Source of the DNA: Thermoplasmata archaeon | GTDB lineage: Archaea; Thermoplasmatota; Thermoplasmata; Lutacidiplasmatales; UBA184 | Direction: 5' to 3' | Length of the DNA: 16,666 nt | Assembly (NCBI GenBank): GCA_030037035.1 | Contig: JASHSA010000025.1 | Span: forward strand, 1-16,666 | Part shown: positions 15,101-16,666 of the stretch, piece after piece | How positions within the stretch are numbered: the stretch's first letter is position 1 | Layout: each line of letters starts with the position of its first letter | Made by a program: the position numbers and the translations under genes | Notes under the pieces: model-generated | Databases searched by the model: none | What the model saw: only the letters and a program-made list of their open reading frames with translations | What the model was told of the DNA's origin: nothing

Positions 15101-16641
15101 ACCGCGTCGGGGTCGTGGTCGGGCCGTACACGATCGTCCGCTGCTGCTTCACGACCTCCTACCAGCCGGCGTTCCGCGACGTCCTCACCGGCAATTCGTT
15201 CGTCCGGGACGCCAGCTACGGGGTCGAGCTGCTCGAGTACACGTACGCCAACCTCGTCTTCGACAACGATTTCTCCGGCGACAACGGCGCGACGTCGACG
15301 TACAACCCGGCCCACATCCAGGCCTACAGCTTCTCCGGCGAGAACTGGTTCAACGACTCCGTCGGGATCGGCAACTACTGGGCCGACTGGCACACGTACG
15401 CCGACGGCGTGCTCGCCCCCTACTTCATCTCGGCGACCGCGTGGGACTACCATCCCCTCGGCGCGCCGGAGGGGACGTTCGTCGTGACGTTCGCCGAGCG
15501 CGGCCTCGCGAGCGGCACGAGCTGGTCGGTGACGGTCGGGGGCCGGACGTTCACGACCGTCGGCGCGGCGATCGCCGTGGACGAGCTACCGGGGACCTAC
15601 GCGTTCACCGTGAGCTACCCGGACGGCTACCGGGCGAACACGACGAGCGGCGAGGTCGTGGTCACCGACGAGCCGCTCGCGGTCATCCTCGGCTTCGCCC
15701 CCCTCTACACCGCCTCGTTCGTCGCGACCGGCCTTCCGACCGGAGAGAGCTGGTCGGTCTACCTCGGCGGCGTCGAGGAGAACGGGACCGCCGCGAACCT
15801 CTCGTTCTCGGTCGTCGCCGGGAGCTATCCGTTCAGCGTCGTCGCCCCGAGCGGCCTCGCGGCGAGCCCGGCCTCCGGGACCGTGAACGTCTCGGCGAAC
15901 TACGTGGTACCGGTACGTCTCAGGTCGACGGTCGTCCCCTCGGTCGACCTGGTCGTCCAGGAGAGCGGCTACACCGGTCCCTGGTCGGCGACGATCGACG
16001 GCACGACGGTCGCGGCGGTCGGCGATACGGCGAGCCTCGCCGTACCGGCGAACAGCAGCTTCACCTACCGCGTCGTGCCGGTCGCGGGCTACACCGTCGC
16101 CTACGGGAGCGGCTCCGGGACCGTCAGCGACCTTCCGACGTACACGGTGAACGTCGTCTTCAGCCAGGTGTACTACCCGGTGACGTTCAGCGAGAGCGGG
16201 CTGGCGAGCGGCGCGAGCTGGTCGGTCGTCGTCGACGGGACCTCCTACCCGACCAGCACGACCTCGATCACCCTCGCGCTCTCCAACGGGTCGTACTCCT
16301 ACACGTTCGCGAGCGTCAGCGGCTACACGGTCGCGGACGCGAGCGGCACGCTCACGGTCGCCGGAGGAGCGACCGGGGTCGCGGTCACCTACGTCGCAAC
16401 GCCCGTCCCGTCGTACGCGACGCGGTCGACCGTGAACGCCGACCTGACGACGGCGGAGGCGATCGCCGCCGCGGGGGTCGCGCTCGGGGTCGTCGCCCTG
16501 GCGGTCGCCCTGCTGCGCAAGCCGAAGGCTCCGACCCCGACCCCGCCGGCGGCCTGGCAGGAGGACGCCAGCCGACCCGGCGGGGACGGCGCGGCGGGCG
16601 GGCCGTCGGACGCCGGCGCGGGCGGCTCGGGGAAGAGCTGA
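12142..16641 (+). CDS. Membrane-anchored thermopsin-family (peptidase A5) surface protein with beta-helix and C-terminal repeats
   Basis: This is a 1499-residue protein. A hydrophobic signal segment at about 10-27 ends near VVPASS. Residues 133 to about 410 match thermopsin, beginning YNVTPAPMGIADLGL and including NTVVTNVSYPG, FWTQNVVEF and VDNIWNF. Thermopsins are secreted acid proteases of archaea whose catalytic residues are not firmly established, so activity cannot be read off. Residues ~410-640 form an unassigned beta-rich region with a cysteine pair (C606, C617). About 640-1107 is a right-handed beta-helix of NosD type, with short rungs and the typical end GNYWADW ... YHPLG; adjacent C1001 and C1002 lie in it. 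Four repeats (1113-1418) with the SExGLxxGxSWSV motif follow, then a membrane segment at 1438-1458 and the tail RKPKAPTPTPP plus a Gly/Asp-rich end. The protein should be outside the cell, C-terminally anchored and glycosylated at many N-x-S/T sites. Thermopsin itself is ~340 residues, so this is greatly extended. The role could be proteolysis, glycan binding or structure. Confidence 0.88.
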   Translation: MSTLSPRSTGLWLLPIVVAVAALMVVPASSVLSSRVAPASSSATPASAGSSGSASGFDAARSLTKLPSEDGLTSPLSARLAEVDASYAGAPGAAPEASAARLIAEGKLAASDVYFPSLDRVLAPTAGPVRPTYNVTPAPMGIADLGLSSSGPYSVYTADVLGSASLRDFNATGGSLYEDTSGYLFDGTSPTTEVTPWQSGLQLNTVVTNVSYPGSDAGVFWTQNVVEFSGDSLRFVDNIWNFTAPNATVNASALYSYGGVVVPNDLYYDIGPVLPLQFPITIDLYNNASVVDGRTTIDFGYRVTELGGYVATGTYDQVEFNAKDSGTLRTPDYLINGSAPAFDVGALQGPLYDAELVFGGPGAGSNAVVNQVNGSLGLSYHEPNGSWSPARAAYDYGADTGETAIGVAETWAGATAYVNQGPSVLYGLWNTTGGVPTGAAVLAIQNDPGYAFDFVGPNGSSDWNLSYVPVSSSGVSEMVLPPTAAGYNITVFADGFRQLNETVPARVTSAGSHSRAYATLVPDPTVLNAPLYLNGTALATSLARNVTGWTNGTLSFVNLNLDVNVTFNRLNDWGYPEFDLVWAYDVFDPLNFTNVTQGPDTTGRLCVDSSSVLPWTCYLSQVPYGYVDLPYYGSEIADWFGANATFTDLNLVGYENPARGIPVGGALSLWHVSNAFAEGISSTDSSFGVWASSSPDLTLVNAQAIYGGSAALTLSDSPDASARSVTATDGAAGVLDIGGAYGDFQDLYASSDGAAFEGEASNDTTVADVTAVDAVGLYFNDTLAVAVQHVDAEDGALGVFGSNATGTTIRSVHVEDAVGGELLYSVGTAITGLDVADDAIGFEIEAFSDLTIVGTNATEGSAGVLAVEGTGAWINTTSATAWSDGILLGLVQEAHVSGVDATDPYSSAPFNPASLVLGVFPVTAVLTSATNNSSVASVVATHYPAALYDEGSANLTVEDVNASNGAFGAMLNGTSHALLTDVSAYEDRVGVVVGPYTIVRCCFTTSYQPAFRDVLTGNSFVRDASYGVELLEYTYANLVFDNDFSGDNGATSTYNPAHIQAYSFSGENWFNDSVGIGNYWADWHTYADGVLAPYFISATAWDYHPLGAPEGTFVVTFAERGLASGTSWSVTVGGRTFTTVGAAIAVDELPGTYAFTVSYPDGYRANTTSGEVVVTDEPLAVILGFAPLYTASFVATGLPTGESWSVYLGGVEENGTAANLSFSVVAGSYPFSVVAPSGLAASPASGTVNVSANYVVPVRLRSTVVPSVDLVVQESGYTGPWSATIDGTTVAAVGDTASLAVPANSSFTYRVVPVAGYTVAYGSGSGTVSDLPTYTVNVVFSQVYYPVTFSESGLASGASWSVVVDGTSYPTSTTSITLALSNGSYSYTFASVSGYTVADASGTLTVAGGATGVAVTYVATPVPSYATRSTVNADLTTAEAIAAAGVALGVVALAVALLRKPKAPTPTPPAAWQEDASRPGGDGAAGGPSDAGAGGSGKS
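15478..16395 (+). repeat. Four C-terminal beta-sandwich repeats of the surface protease (protein-level)
   Basis: Units start near residues 1113, 1189, 1267 and 1344 and are ~75-80 residues long. Units 1 and 4 are closest to the consensus (VTFAERGLASGTSWSV and VTFSESGLASGASWSV). Unit 2 has VATGLPTGESWSV and unit 3 is degenerate (VVQESGYTGPWSA). Each continues with a GxYxFxV strand and a later SGTVxV strand. This repeat is frequent in secreted proteins of Thermoplasmata and Sulfolobales, often just before the membrane anchor, and probably acts as a spacer. Confidence 0.75.
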
Positions 16642-16666
16642 GCTACCCCCCGCCGCGCTACTGCCC

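Noticed and set aside
12004..15453. An 1149-codon - strand frame opposite the thermopsin-like gene
   Set aside because: Low-complexity Arg/Val/Asp/Gly product. The + strand frame has a promoter, signal peptide, thermopsin and beta-helix motifs.

Overview
This window looks like chromosomal DNA from a very GC-rich archaeon, most likely a member of the Thermoplasmatota. That placement is an inference from three things: a thermopsin-family (peptidase A5) surface protein, an AT-rich TATA element about 27 bases before a start codon with no Shine-Dalgarno sequence, and secreted-protein repeats of the type SExGLxxGxSWSV that are familiar from Thermoplasmata and Sulfolobales. Third codon positions are almost all G or C. 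Because of this, long stop-free frames run opposite and alongside the real genes, and I treat them as shadows. All genes called here are on the + strand.

Layout. Positions 1-483 hold the C-terminal end of an ABC transporter ATPase cut by the window edge. Positions 597-7991 hold one gene for a 2464-residue cell-surface protein: an N-terminal hydrophobic segment, 16 IPT/TIG-like domains, then 11 PKD-like domains, a C-terminal membrane segment and a short basic tail. Each of the 27 domains has its own pair of cysteines. Positions 8116-10866 encode an AcnA-type aconitase of the citric acid cycle. A 349-base gap follows, with one doubtful small reading frame (10902-11219) that overlaps the start of a HAD-superfamily hydrolase gene (11216-12007). 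After a 134-base intergenic region with the only clear promoter of the window, positions 12142-16641 encode a 1499-residue surface protein: signal peptide, thermopsin domain, uncharacterised middle, NosD-like right-handed beta-helix, four beta-sandwich repeats, membrane segment and basic tail.

How the parts fit. The two large genes encode proteins of the same topology, with the bulk outside and a single C-terminal membrane anchor with a basic cytoplasmic end. They plausibly both belong to the cell envelope, one as a long disulfide-stiffened stalk or adhesin and the other as an anchored acid protease or glycan-binding protein. The aconitase and the HAD hydrolase between them are cytoplasmic and show no obvious functional link to them. 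The most unusual content is the 27-domain protein, with one cysteine hairpin per domain kept across two different domain families.
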